Origin: Microbacterium oleivorans
GTDB taxonomy: Bacteria > Actinomycetota > Actinomycetes > Actinomycetales > Microbacteriaceae
Direction of reading: 5' to 3'
Length of the DNA: 64,000 nucleotides
NCBI RefSeq assembly: GCF_001691565.1
Contig: NZ_MAYO01000003.1
Location: 62,001 to 126,000 of the forward strand
Positions 18,601-26,962 of the stretch are shown here, one piece after another. The translations under genes and the position numbers were made by a program. The stretch's first letter is position 1; every line of letters starts with the position of its first letter. Below the pieces are notes generated by a model, which ran no database searches, was not told where the DNA came from, and was given only the letters and a program-made list of their open reading frames with translations.

Positions 18601-19216
18601 CCTCGAGATCCGCGGCGCGGGGAACCTGCTCGGGGCCGAACAGGCCGGCCACATCGCCGGTGTCGGCTTCGATCTGTACCTCCGCATGATCGGCGAGGCG
18701 GTTGCGACCTTCCGCGGCGAGGACACCGAAGGTCCCACCGAGCTGCGGCTCGAGCTGCCGGTCCAAGCGCGGATCCCCGAGTCGTACATCGACAGCGAGC
18801 GGCTGCGGCTCGAGGCGTACCAGAAGCTTTCGGCGGCGGCATCCGTCACCGCCGCAGCCGACGCGATCGACCTCGTGCTCGAGGAGCTCCGCGACCGCTA
18901 CGGCACGCCGCCGCCGGAGGTCGACGGACTGATCGCGATCGCTCGACTGCGCCGTCGCGCGGCTCGGTCGGGGCTGTCCGACGTCGTCGCGATGGGACCG
19001 AACCTCCGGATCGCGCCCGCTCACCTCGCGGACTCGATCCGCGTGCGCCTGCAGCGCCTGCACCCGAAGTCCAAGGTCGTCTCGGGCGGCGAGGCCATGG
19101 TCGTTCCGCTGCCGACGGCCGGGGGAGCGGCGCTGGCGGATGCGGACCTCATCGCCTGGACGAGCACGCTGCTCGACCAGATCTTCCCGCTGCCGGTCGA
19201 CGAGGGCGCGGCCTGA
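15629..19216 (+). CDS. mfd: Transcription-repair coupling factor Mfd
   Basis: A 1195-residue translocase that removes stalled RNA polymerase and recruits UvrA. In order: UvrB-like N-terminal domains (about 1-360), the CarD-like RNA polymerase interaction domain (GDHVVHSTHGIGRFVEL, about 510-575), and the RecG-like motor with Walker A GDVGFGKTE, DEEQRFGVEHKD, SATPIPRTLEMA, IETGLDIANANTMI and QLRGRVGRARERAYAY. The C-terminal TRCF regulatory domain is intact. Length is normal (about 1150-1230). It keeps the pth-mfd order. Confidence 0.97.
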   Translation: MTIPGIVRALEQADSFREALDGAASDVDFSAVTGLDAPLLAALLDRRVASGRPPVLLLVAPTGRRAESIGAALQCLLPQAAVRHLPAWETLPHERLSPSAETVGRRLSVLREAADWDGRTPLVVTASVRGALQPIAAGLTDAGVVRLELGSRGQELDDIVHRLVDLAYHRVDMVSRRGEFAVRGGILDVFPPVADHPYRVDFFGDEIDQIRAFSVADQRSLPGDVRDVSLLPSRELLLTDAVRERAAGLRDRMPGLGTMLEKMSEGIPVEGMESLLPAVADAVLPLVDYLPEGAAVAVVDPERAVTRAMTLSETNREFLEAAWSAATAGADSPVDLGAGDFLTLPELREAASARGGVWWSLSTFDSGAADAAEEGLVDRADAAVRIPATAVPSFQGNVEGASEHIGNLLGAGWRVVVAASGSGLVDRSRDVLSERGLAARTADTLTDVPEPGVAVSTVATLEAGFLFADAKLAVFTESDFYGRTIGGDNRVVKKLASRRRNVVDPLQLTPGDHVVHSTHGIGRFVELVQREVSSGGRNAVKSKREYLVLEYAPSKRGHPGDKLYVPTDQLDLLSRYVGGEAPQLSKMGGSDWAAAKGKARKAVRDIAVELVKLYSARMSSKGYAFGPDTPWQRELEEAFPFAETPDQLQTIDEIKADMEKPIPMDRLLSGDVGFGKTEVAVRAAFKAIQEGKQVAMLVPTTLLAKQHLETFSERFAGFPVKVRPLSRFQTAKEANDTLAGLADGTIDMVIGTHRILTEKVVFKDLGLMIIDEEQRFGVEHKDALKKLKTNVDILAMSATPIPRTLEMAVTGIREMSTLATPPEERHPILTYVGPRSDKQIAAAIRRELLREGQVFFVHNRVSSIQRVAAHLAELVPEARIAVAHGQMGEHALEQVVDDFWERRADVLVSTTIIETGLDIANANTMIIDRADKYGLSQLHQLRGRVGRARERAYAYFLYDENKPLSETAADRLETIAVNNDLGSGMQVALKDLEIRGAGNLLGAEQAGHIAGVGFDLYLRMIGEAVATFRGEDTEGPTELRLELPVQARIPESYIDSERLRLEAYQKLSAAASVTAAADAIDLVLEELRDRYGTPPPEVDGLIAIARLRRRAARSGLSDVVAMGPNLRIAPAHLADSIRVRLQRLHPKSKVVSGGEAMVVPLPTAGGAALADADLIAWTSTLLDQIFPLPVDEGAA

Positions 19217-19240
19217 AAGACGCGGCGGCCTGACACGCGA

Positions 19241-19278
19241 GAACGCCCCGCCCGACGTCGTGTCGTAGCGGGGCGTTC
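19241..19278. terminator. Bidirectional hairpin between mfd and ppc
   Basis: GAACGCCCCGC (19241-19251) pairs perfectly with GCGGGGCGTTC (19268-19278), 11 bp with a 16-nt loop, followed by TTCGTCGTCG. It separates convergent mfd and ppc. Confidence 0.75.
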
Positions 19279-19293
19279 GTCGTCGAGGCGGTC

Positions 19294-21966
19294 TCAGCCG
19301 GTGTTCTGCAGGCCGGCGGCGACGCCCGACACCGACAGCAGCAGCAGGCGCTGCAGATCGGGGTCCACGTCGCCTGCGGACGAGTCGCGCAGGCCGCGGA
19401 GCGCGCGGAGCTGGAGGAGCGACAGCGCGTCGACGTACGGGCTCCGCATCTTCACCGCGCGGCCGAGCACCGGGCGGTTCGACAGGAGCTCGGTGCCGCC
19501 GGTGAGCTTCACGACCCACGATCGCGTCAGTGCCATCTCGTCGCGGACGAGCGCCGCGAGATCGTCGCGGTCGCCGAGTTCGAGGTAGTGGCGCGCGATG
19601 CGGTCGTCGGTCTTGGCGAGGCTCATGGCGACGTTGTCGATGAGGGTGCGGAACAGCGGCCACCGCTCGTAGGCCTCGCGGAGCGCATCCTCGTCGCCCA
19701 CGGCGTCGAGCGCCGTGCCCAGGCCGAACCAACCGGCTAGGTTGATACGCGCCTGCGTCCACGCGAACACCCACGGGATGGCGCGGAGGTCCTCGAGGGA
19801 CTCCACCGACAGGCCGCGGCGCGCGGGACGCGATCCGAGGGCGAGGAGTCCAATCTCCTCCATCGGCGTGACCTGGGCGAACCACGGCGCGAAGCCGGGC
19901 GCTTTCACGAGTGAGAAGAACCGTTCACGGGATGCCGCGTCCATCACCCGGGCCACGTCTGCGTACCGTTCGGCGGCCGACCGGTTGCGCTCCTCGATCG
20001 ACGGCGCCGACGCCATGAGCATCGCTCCGGCGACCTGGTCGATGTGCCGCATCGCGATCGAGCGGTCGCCGTAGCGGGCGAAGATGACCTCGCCCTGCTC
20101 GGTGAGCTTGAACCGGCCGTCGACGGAGTGGGGCGGCTGCGCGAGGATCGCGGAGTTGGCGGGACCGCCCCCACGACCGAGGGCGCCACCGCGGCCGTGG
20201 AACAGCGTCAGCTCGATGCCCTGCGCGACGGCCCACCCCGAGATCTCGGCCTGAGCCTCGTACAGCGCGAGGTTCGCGGCGACGGGCCCCACGTCCTTCG
20301 ACGAGTCGGAGTACCCGAGCATGACCTCGAGGCGCCGGCCGGTCGATGCGAGGCGCGACGCGAACTGCGGGTGCTCCACGATCTCCGCCAGGATGCCGGG
20401 GGCCGCCTGCAGGTCCGCGAACGTCTCGAACAGCGGGATCACGTCGAGCACCGGGGGAGTGCCGTCGGGGCCGACGGCGTGTCGGGCGAGCGTGTGCACG
20501 GTGGCGAGGTCGTCGGCCGAGCGGGTGAAGGAGACGATGTAGCGTCCCGCGGCGCGGGGGCCGTAGCGCTCCTGCAGGAACGCGATGGTGCGGAAGACTT
20601 CGAGCACCTCTTCGGCCAGCTCCGACCGCTCGGATGCGCCCTGCTCGAGCTCGGCGAGGACCTTCGCATGCACGGCGGAGTGCTGACGCACCTCGAGCTC
20701 GGCCAGGTGGAAGCCGAACGTCTCGACCTGCCAGATCAGCTGCTGCAGGTGGCCGTAGGCCTGGCGGGGCGCGCCGGCCTGGACGAGCGCGTCCTGCACC
20801 GTGCGCAGGTCCGCAAGGAGGTGCTCCGGGTCGGCGTAGGCGAGGTCGGCGTTCCGGGTGCGGGTCGCCGCGATCTTGCGGGCGAGGAGCAGCATGATGC
20901 GGCGGTACGGCTCGTTGGGGGAGCGCTTGGCGATCTCGGCCGCGGCGTCTTCATCGGCGTCCTTGAGCTTCTGCCACAGCGCCCGGACGGCGGGCGTCGG
21001 CGGGGTCGACGTCGCGTCCAGGGTCAGGGTGCGTCCGACGCGGCCCGCCGTCCGCTCGAGCCCCAGCAGCACGTGCTCGCTGGCGATGGCGGCGGCCTTG
21101 CGGGTCGTCTTGGCCGTCACGAACGGGTTGCCGTCGCGGTCGCCACCGACCCACGAGCCGATGCGCACGAACGGGCGGACGAGCGGCGGACGGGCCCCGG
21201 CATCCTCGCCCTGCAGCGCGTCGTCGACGCGGCGGTACACGTGCGGGATGGCGGTGTAGAGGGTCTCGTCGAAGACGCCCATGACCGAGCGGACCTCATC
21301 CGTCGGCGACGGCTTCTCGGCGCGCAGCGGCGCGGTCCGCCACAGGGTGTCGACCTCTTCGAGCATGCGTCGCTCCGCGCGGCGACGGTCGGCGCTGTCG
21401 GCGTCGGTGGCGTCGCGGTCGGCGAGGAGCTCGGCGAGGCGTCGGATGCTGGAGGACACCGCGCGGCGTCGTGCCTCGGTCGGGTGCGCCGTGAAGACGG
21501 GGTGGAACCGGAGACCCTGGAGTCGCTCACGGGCTGCGTCCTCGCCGATCTCCGCGGCGAGGCTCCGGTAGGCGGCGGTGATCGAGTCGCTCGCGTCCTT
21601 CTCCTCGACGCGGCCGCCGCGCTCGCGGAGGATGCGGACGCGCTGGTGCTCTTCGGCCAGGTTCACGAGATGGAAGTAGCAGGTGAAGGCCCGTGCCACT
21701 TCTTCCGCCCGCTCGAGCGTGTACGAGTCGGCGATGGCGGCCGCCCGCGCGAACGCCTCGGGGGTGTCGTCCGTGTAGGCCTGGATCGTGGCGATGCGCA
21801 GGCGTTCGACATCCTCGAACAGGCCCGGCGAACCGCTTTCGCGGAGCACGCGGCCCAGGAGCGAGCCGAGGACGCGCACATCGGCGCGCATCTGTTCGGG
21901 GATCTTCTGCTCGGCCTCGTACCGTCCGACGAGGTCGATCGCTTCGGTGTTCGTGAGTTCGTGCAC
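19294..21966 (-). CDS. ppc: Phosphoenolpyruvate carboxylase
   Basis: An 890-residue anaplerotic enzyme making oxaloacetate from PEP and bicarbonate. It has the N-terminal active-site motif VFTAHPTEARRRA (catalytic His), the central GYSDSSKDVGP and FHGRGGALGRGGGP, and the invariant C-terminal QNTG that places the regulatory Asn at the end. Size is typical. GTG 21966 has a TANNNT box 6 nt upstream and no SD. Confidence 0.97.
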   Translation of the reverse strand: MHELTNTEAIDLVGRYEAEQKIPEQMRADVRVLGSLLGRVLRESGSPGLFEDVERLRIATIQAYTDDTPEAFARAAAIADSYTLERAEEVARAFTCYFHLVNLAEEHQRVRILRERGGRVEEKDASDSITAAYRSLAAEIGEDAARERLQGLRFHPVFTAHPTEARRRAVSSSIRRLAELLADRDATDADSADRRRAERRMLEEVDTLWRTAPLRAEKPSPTDEVRSVMGVFDETLYTAIPHVYRRVDDALQGEDAGARPPLVRPFVRIGSWVGGDRDGNPFVTAKTTRKAAAIASEHVLLGLERTAGRVGRTLTLDATSTPPTPAVRALWQKLKDADEDAAAEIAKRSPNEPYRRIMLLLARKIAATRTRNADLAYADPEHLLADLRTVQDALVQAGAPRQAYGHLQQLIWQVETFGFHLAELEVRQHSAVHAKVLAELEQGASERSELAEEVLEVFRTIAFLQERYGPRAAGRYIVSFTRSADDLATVHTLARHAVGPDGTPPVLDVIPLFETFADLQAAPGILAEIVEHPQFASRLASTGRRLEVMLGYSDSSKDVGPVAANLALYEAQAEISGWAVAQGIELTLFHGRGGALGRGGGPANSAILAQPPHSVDGRFKLTEQGEVIFARYGDRSIAMRHIDQVAGAMLMASAPSIEERNRSAAERYADVARVMDAASRERFFSLVKAPGFAPWFAQVTPMEEIGLLALGSRPARRGLSVESLEDLRAIPWVFAWTQARINLAGWFGLGTALDAVGDEDALREAYERWPLFRTLIDNVAMSLAKTDDRIARHYLELGDRDDLAALVRDEMALTRSWVVKLTGGTELLSNRPVLGRAVKMRSPYVDALSLLQLRALRGLRDSSAGDVDPDLQRLLLLSVSGVAAGLQNTG

Positions 21967-21972
21967 CGTCTC

Positions 21973-21978
21973 ACGCTA
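21973..21978 (-). promoter_or_regulatory. -10 box TAGCGT, leaderless ppc
   Basis: TAGCGT on the minus strand, 6 nt from the GTG start at 21966. Confidence 0.5.
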
Positions 21979-22040
21979 GCGGGGGTTCGGAGGGGTTCCC
22001 GACACGATGACGCGGCGCGACCGGGCCTGCGCGGGGTGGG

Positions 22041-23468
22041 TCAGATCGCGATGGCGCCGGTGGCGATGAGTACGACGGCCACCACCGCACCGGCCGCCGC
22101 GAGCACGAACAGGCCGGTCTCGACCGGTGTGAACACACGAGCCTTTCGTTCGCGCCGTCCGATCACATAGAGGGCCGTGCCCGGCACGATGATGACCAGG
22201 CACAGGAGCAGGTAGGTGAGCCCGGCGGCCCAGAGCAGGTAGGCGGTGTACGCGGTCGCGAGCGCGGCGACCCCCAGTTCGCCGTAGCGTCGGGACGCGC
22301 CGTCCTGGATCGCGAGTTTCAGGCCGTAGGCCGCGGAGAGGAAGAACGGGATGAGCACCAGCGCGCTCGTCAGTTCGAGAGCGGCGTCGAACGCGTTCTG
22401 CGCGAACAGGACGACGACGAGCATCACCTGGGCCAGCACGGTCGAGAGGGTCAGTGCGCCGATGGGCGTGTCGTTCTTGTTGGTGCGGCGCAGGAACGCG
22501 GGCAGGTCGCCGGCCTGCGCCGCGGACAAGAGGACCTCGGCTGCCATGAGCGTCCAGGCGAGGTAGGCGCCGAGGACGGCGACGATGAGCGCGACGGCGA
22601 CGAACACCGCTCCCCAGCCGCCGACCGCCTGTTCGAGCACGCCGCCCATCGAGGGTTGCCGCAGCTCGGCGAGATCGCTGCGAGGCAGGATGCCGTACGA
22701 CACGATCGTCACGGAGGCGAAGACGGCGAGGACGCTCAGGAACCCGAGGACGGTGGCCCGGCCGACGTCGCTGCGACGGCGGGCGTGGCGGGAGTTGACG
22801 CTCGCGCCCTCGATGCCGATGAACACGAACACCGTGACGAGCATCGTCGCGCGGATCTGCTCGCCGAGACCGGTCATGTCTCCGCCGCCCCAGTTCGCCG
22901 CGAACACGGCGGGGTCGAACACCGTCAGGCACAGCACGACGAAGACGACGATCGGCAGGACCTTCGCGACCGTCACGATGCGGTTGAGCGAGGCCGCCTG
23001 CCTCACGCCGCGGCGGATGAGCAGGAAGAACAGCCAGATGCCCACCGACGACACCGCCACCGCGAGGAGGGTGTTCCCCTCGCCCAGGGCGGGGAAGACG
23101 CCCCCGAGCGTGGAGGTGATGAACACCCAGTAGAAGACGTTGCCGACGCACGCGCTCGCCCAGTAACCGAACGCGGCGAAGAAGCCGAGGTAGTTGCCGA
23201 ACCCGGCCTTCGCGTAGCTGAAGATGCCGGCGTCGAGGTCGGGACGACGGAGCGCGAGCCGATGGAAGACGAGGGCGAGCATCAGCATCCCGCCACCCGC
23301 GATCGCCCACGAGATGAGCGCGCCGGCGACACCGGTCGACGCGGCGAAGGTCGACGGGAGCGAGAAGACCCCGGCCCCGATCATCGATCCGACGACGAAC
23401 GTCGAGAGCGTGAACATCGAGACGCGGGTCCCGCCGGCCGCGGACACGGTGGAGACGGGGGAAGTCAT
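22041..23468 (-). CDS. APC-superfamily amino-acid antiporter (basic amino acid/polyamine type)
   Basis: A 475-residue protein with about 12 membrane helices. The N-terminal GSMIGAGVFSLP is the substrate-binding GxG motif of APC transporters. GIEGASVNSRHARRRSDVGRATVLG in the middle is characteristic of the arginine/ornithine (ArcD/YdgI-like) antiporter group. Exact substrates cannot be fixed from sequence. ATG 23468 follows a TANNNT box by 6 nt; upstream in-frame codons lack coding character. It is divergent from mazG. Confidence 0.85.
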   Translation of the reverse strand: MTSPVSTVSAAGGTRVSMFTLSTFVVGSMIGAGVFSLPSTFAASTGVAGALISWAIAGGGMLMLALVFHRLALRRPDLDAGIFSYAKAGFGNYLGFFAAFGYWASACVGNVFYWVFITSTLGGVFPALGEGNTLLAVAVSSVGIWLFFLLIRRGVRQAASLNRIVTVAKVLPIVVFVVLCLTVFDPAVFAANWGGGDMTGLGEQIRATMLVTVFVFIGIEGASVNSRHARRRSDVGRATVLGFLSVLAVFASVTIVSYGILPRSDLAELRQPSMGGVLEQAVGGWGAVFVAVALIVAVLGAYLAWTLMAAEVLLSAAQAGDLPAFLRRTNKNDTPIGALTLSTVLAQVMLVVVLFAQNAFDAALELTSALVLIPFFLSAAYGLKLAIQDGASRRYGELGVAALATAYTAYLLWAAGLTYLLLCLVIIVPGTALYVIGRRERKARVFTPVETGLFVLAAAGAVVAVVLIATGAIAI

Positions 23469-23474
23469 CGGACC

Positions 23475-23480
23475 AGGGTA
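23475..23480 (-). promoter_or_regulatory. -10 box TACCCT, leaderless antiporter gene
   Basis: TACCCT on the minus strand, 6 nt from ATG 23468. Confidence 0.45.
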
Positions 23481-23520
23481 CGTCGGGCGGTGCACGGATG
23501 CCGCGGCCCGGCATCCCTCG

Positions 23521-23526
23521 TATCGT
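23521..23526 (+). promoter_or_regulatory. -10 box TATCGT, near-leaderless mazG
   Basis: TATCGT lies 7 nt before ATG 23534. It is back-to-back with the antiporter promoter (boxes 40 bp apart). Confidence 0.45.
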
Positions 23527-23533
23527 TGCGGTC

Positions 23534-24181
23534 ATGTCAGACTCCCTGCGCGCATCGAACGGTCTGCGCCGCGCCGCCGAGACGATGCACGCCGTCCGCG
23601 ACCGCTGCGTCTGGACGCAGCGGATCGGTCACGACGACCTCGTCCCGTACCTGCAGGAGGAAGCCGCCGAGCTCGTCGACGCCATCGAGATGGGGACGCG
23701 TGACGACCTGAAGGAGGAGCTCGGCGACCTGCTCTGGCAGGTGCTGTTCCACGCCGAGATCGCGTCGCGCGACGAGCGCGACCCGTTCGACATCGACGAC
23801 GTCGCGGACGCGCTGTCCGACAAGATGATCCGTCGGCATCCGCACGTGTTCGCGGACGCTGTCGCCACCACGCCCGAGGAGGTCCTCGTCCACTGGAACG
23901 CGGCGAAGGCGGCGGAGAAGCGGACGCGCACGAGCGTGCTCGACGGGGTGTCGACCCATATGCCTTCGCTCGCGCTCGCTCAGAAGGTGCTGGGGAAGGC
24001 GGCGCAGGTGGAGGTCTCGGCGGCGCCCGCGTCGCCCGATCCGACGAGCGAGGCAGAGCTCGGCGATGCGCTCCTCGCCCTCGTCGCCCTCGCCCGTTCG
24101 GAGGGGTGGGACGCCGAGCGAGCCCTGCGGCAGCGACTGCGCGCGCTCGCCGATGAGGTTCGCGCGGCCGAGTCCTCCTGA
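23534..24181 (+). CDS. mazG: MazG-family nucleoside triphosphate pyrophosphohydrolase
   Basis: A 215-residue all-alpha NTP pyrophosphohydrolase. YLQEEAAELVDAIE and LKEELGDLLWQVLFHAEIA give the EExxE...ExxD metal-binding pattern of MazG. It then has DKMIRRHPHVF (the K-x-x-RHPHVF signature), with a shortened second MazG half. It cleaves (d)NTPs, clearing damaged nucleotides. Placement after mfd agrees with actinobacterial gene order, although ppc and an antiporter gene intervene here. Confidence 0.93.
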   Translation: MSDSLRASNGLRRAAETMHAVRDRCVWTQRIGHDDLVPYLQEEAAELVDAIEMGTRDDLKEELGDLLWQVLFHAEIASRDERDPFDIDDVADALSDKMIRRHPHVFADAVATTPEEVLVHWNAAKAAEKRTRTSVLDGVSTHMPSLALAQKVLGKAAQVEVSAAPASPDPTSEAELGDALLALVALARSEGWDAERALRQRLRALADEVRAAESS

Positions 24182-24211
24182 GCGCGCGTCGCGGTCTGGA
24201 AGAATGGGGCC

Positions 24212-25495
24212 GTGCCCTCCGTGAACCCGCCGCGCGGTATGCGCGACTTTCTCCCCGCCGACAAGGCCTGCCGCGAGCGCGTGCTCGCCGTCATCCGTGA
24301 CCGCTACCGCGCCCACGGCTTCGACGAGATCGAGACGCCCGTCGTCGAGGACTACGAGCGGCTGCACGCGGGGATCGGCGGCGACAACGAGAAGCTCGCG
24401 TTCAACGTCCTGCGACGAGGTCTCGACGCCGATGCGATCCGGGATGCCGCAGACGACCCGGCGGCACTGTCCGATCTCGGGCTGCGCTACGACCTGACGG
24501 TGCCGCTCGCGCGGTTCTACGCGACCAACCGGGCTCAGCTCCCGTCGGTGTTCCGCGCGATCCAGATCGCGCCGGTGTGGCGTGCCGAGCGTCCGCAGAA
24601 GGGTCGCTACCGCCAGTTCGTGCAGTGCGACATCGACATCATCGGTGATGCCACCCCGCGCGCCGAGGTGGAGCTGCTCACCGCGAGTCTCGACGTCCTC
24701 GATGCGCTCGGACTCGACGGCGGCACGATCCGGATCAACGACCGCCGCGCGCTCGATGCCATGCTCGCGGTCTTCGGATTCGCCGATGCCGACCGGGCGG
24801 GCGTCCTCATCACGATCGACAAGCTCGACAAGGTGGGCCCCGAAGGCGTCGTCGCCGAGCTCCGCGACCGGGGGGCCGACGAGTCCGCCGTCGCCGACCT
24901 GGAGGCGTTCCTGACCCGGCCGCAGACCCGGGAGTACCTGCCGTTCGGCGAGGCGCAGATTCGCAAGGCGCTGCCCGCCGGGGTCCCTGATGACGTGGTC
25001 GCGCACCTGGTCGGGATCGGCGAGGCGGTCGCCGCCGCACGCGGCGAGATCGACGTGCCGCTGCGCTTCGACCCGTTCCTCGTGCGCGGCATGGGCTACT
25101 ACACCGGCACGATCTACGAGCTCGCGCACCCGTCGGTCTCGTACTCGCTCGGCGGTGGTGGTCGCTACGACGGCATGATCGGACGCTTCCTCGGGCAGGA
25201 CGTCCCCGCCGTCGGGTTCTCGATCGGCTTCGAGCGGATCGTCGATCTCGTGGGAGCGGCCGAGGATGCGGCATCCGTCGCCGTCGTCCTCATCGCCGAC
25301 CGCGACGTCCCCCTCGCGGAACTGGCGGCACACAAGGCGTTCTTCGTCTCGCAGGGCGCCCGCGTCCGCCTCGAACAACGCACGAAGAACCTCAAGGGCC
25401 TGCTGGAGCGCTCGGCGGCGGACGGGTACACGTCGTTCGCGACCGTGTCGGCGGGCGCGGCATCGTCGTCGCTCGAGACGCGCCCCCTCGGGTGA
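24212..25495 (+). CDS. hisS: Histidyl-tRNA synthetase
   Basis: A 427-residue class II synthetase. Motif 1 region PPRGMRDFLP, then LRYDLTVPLARF, motif 2 VWRAERPQKGRYRQFVQCDID, the histidine-binding signatures RGMGYYTGTIYE and SLGGGGRYDGMIGRF, and motif 3 GFSIGFERI. The C-terminal anticodon domain is present. These catalytic elements argue against HisZ, the non-catalytic paralogue. GTG 24212 lies 30 nt after mazG; a weak AAGAAT box sits 6 nt upstream. Confidence 0.93.
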   Translation: MPSVNPPRGMRDFLPADKACRERVLAVIRDRYRAHGFDEIETPVVEDYERLHAGIGGDNEKLAFNVLRRGLDADAIRDAADDPAALSDLGLRYDLTVPLARFYATNRAQLPSVFRAIQIAPVWRAERPQKGRYRQFVQCDIDIIGDATPRAEVELLTASLDVLDALGLDGGTIRINDRRALDAMLAVFGFADADRAGVLITIDKLDKVGPEGVVAELRDRGADESAVADLEAFLTRPQTREYLPFGEAQIRKALPAGVPDDVVAHLVGIGEAVAAARGEIDVPLRFDPFLVRGMGYYTGTIYELAHPSVSYSLGGGGRYDGMIGRFLGQDVPAVGFSIGFERIVDLVGAAEDAASVAVVLIADRDVPLAELAAHKAFFVSQGARVRLEQRTKNLKGLLERSAADGYTSFATVSAGAASSSLETRPLG

Positions 25496-25514
25496 CACGG
25501 CGGAGACCCGCTGC

Positions 25515-25520
25515 TAGCGT
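25515..25520 (+). promoter_or_regulatory. -10 box TAGCGT, leaderless YdeI-like gene
   Basis: TAGCGT lies 6 nt before ATG 25527. Confidence 0.5.
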
Positions 25521-25526
25521 GCGGCC

Positions 25527-25979
25527 ATGACTCTCCACGTCCGCACGGTGCTGCCGAAGAACGGGCCCGCCACCGCGATCGATTTGACCGATGAGCAGGT
25601 CGAGGACCTCGGCGGCGGCAAGCGCGCCGCGGTCGTCGTCACGATCGGCGGGCGGAGCGCACGTCTGCGGCTGAGCGTCATGGGCGGTCGCAACCTCATC
25701 GGGATGTCGAAGGCCGCGCGTGCGGAGCTCGGCGTCGAGATCGGCGACGAGATCGACGCGCAGATCGACCTCGACGGCGACGAGCGCGCCGTCGAGGTTC
25801 CGGAGGACCTGGGACGCGCGCTGGATGCCGAGCCGCAGGTCCGCGCCGCCTTCGACGCCCTTGCGCCGTCGCGCCGGAAGGAGATGGTGCGCTCGGTCGT
25901 CGAGGTCGAGAAGGCCGAAACCCGTGAGAAGCGGATCGCCGGCGCCGTCGATTCGCTGCGTTCCTCCGGGAGCGTCTGA
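25527..25979 (+). CDS. YdeI/OmpD-associated-like protein (DUF1905 + OmpdA)
   Basis: A 150-residue soluble protein. Residues about 1-85 match the DUF1905 barrel: an opening FTTVL-like strand (here VRTVLPKNGPAT), then GGRSARLRLSVMGGRNLIGMSKAARAELGV and GDEIDAQIDLD. Residues about 95-150 match the OmpdA helical segment (FDALAPSRRKEMVRSVVEVEKAETREKRI). The function is unknown; members occur widely in actinobacteria as stand-alone genes. A promoter box 6 nt upstream suggests its own transcript. Confidence 0.8.
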   Translation: MTLHVRTVLPKNGPATAIDLTDEQVEDLGGGKRAAVVVTIGGRSARLRLSVMGGRNLIGMSKAARAELGVEIGDEIDAQIDLDGDERAVEVPEDLGRALDAEPQVRAAFDALAPSRRKEMVRSVVEVEKAETREKRIAGAVDSLRSSGSV

Positions 25980-26083
25980 GTCCTCGCCCGCAGCGGGTCT
26001 TGCGTCCTGCACCGGCGCGTCGCGTCTCCTCCGCGATACCGACGCGTCGGGCGCCGTTCACCCGTCCGGTGTGTGCTGTCCGG

Positions 26084-26962
26084 GTGGCACGGACGACGCG
26101 GACTCCTCTCGGATTGACCCTCCTCGCCTCGAGCGGTGCGGTGGTCGGCGCGTTGGCCGTCGGCATCCGCGTCGGACTCTCACGGCAGGCGGCGCTCGCG
26201 CGGAGACGGATCGGCACGCCCCTCGGCGAGGCCCCGCCCATGGCGGACCGCATCTGGCGGCCCGGGCTGGGCGGCGAGCCGGTGGACCTTCTGATGCTGG
26301 GGGACTCGATCGCCGCGGGGCTCGGCGCCCAGCACCGCAAGGAGACCCTCGGGGGGCGGCTCGCGAAGGCGCTCGCGGGGGAGCTCGACCGGCCGGTGCG
26401 GCTGCAGACGGGCGCCGTCGTGGGAGCGGAATCGTCCGACCTGGCGGGCCAGCTCGCCGCTCTGCCGAAGGACTACCGCGCCGACGTCGCGGTGATCATC
26501 GTCGGGGGAAACGACGTCACACACCGCGTCCCGATCCCGGTGGCGACCGGGCATCTCGCCGACGCGGTCCGGCGGTTGCGGCGCGTGGGTACAGCGGTCG
26601 TCGTGGGGACGTGCCCCGACCTCGGAGCGCTTCGTGCCGTCCCGCAGCCGCTGCGCAGCATCGGATCGCGCGCCTCGCAGCAGCTCGCCGCCGCGCAGGC
26701 GGAGCGGGCCCGGTCCGAAGGTGCGGAGATCGTGTCGCTGCGGCGCGCCGTCGGGCCGTTCTTCCGCATCGACCCCGACGGCATGTTCAGCCTCGATCGC
26801 TTCCACCCGAGCGCGCTCGGGTACCGGCGGACGGCCGAAGCGCTCCTTCCCGTGGTGCGCGATGCGTTCAGGCGCGCCGAGGCCGAAGCCGCAGCATCCG
26901 ATAACCCAGCCCTACCAGCAGGACCCCGATCCCGACGGGGACCGACGGCCACGGCAGCGTGA
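26084..26962 (+). CDS. SGNH/GDSL-type esterase with N-terminal membrane anchor
   Basis: A 292-residue protein if GTG 26084 is used. An N-terminal hydrophobic helix (about residues 8-30) precedes an SGNH hydrolase domain: block I LMLGDSIAAG (nucleophile Ser), block III VGGNDV (oxyanion Asn) and block V DRFHPSALGY (catalytic Asp/His). It is likely exported or anchored, acting on an acyl ester or glycan ester; the substrate is unknown. The start is uncertain (GTG 26069 and TTG 26000 also possible; no SD seen). Its last 95 nt overlap the convergent permease gene. Confidence 0.8.
   Translation: MARTTRTPLGLTLLASSGAVVGALAVGIRVGLSRQAALARRRIGTPLGEAPPMADRIWRPGLGGEPVDLLMLGDSIAAGLGAQHRKETLGGRLAKALAGELDRPVRLQTGAVVGAESSDLAGQLAALPKDYRADVAVIIVGGNDVTHRVPIPVATGHLADAVRRLRRVGTAVVVGTCPDLGALRAVPQPLRSIGSRASQQLAAAQAERARSEGAEIVSLRRAVGPFFRIDPDGMFSLDRFHPSALGYRRTAEALLPVVRDAFRRAEAEAAASDNPALPAGPRSRRGPTATAA

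Noticed and set aside
24212..25495. HisZ (ATP phosphoribosyltransferase regulatory subunit)
   Set aside because: Synthetase motifs 1-3 and both histidine-binding signatures are complete, favouring HisS.
26000..26083. TTG start giving a longer SGNH hydrolase
   Set aside because: The added N-terminus is Arg/Pro-rich without SD and would precede the signal-anchor helix unnaturally; kept only as an alternative.
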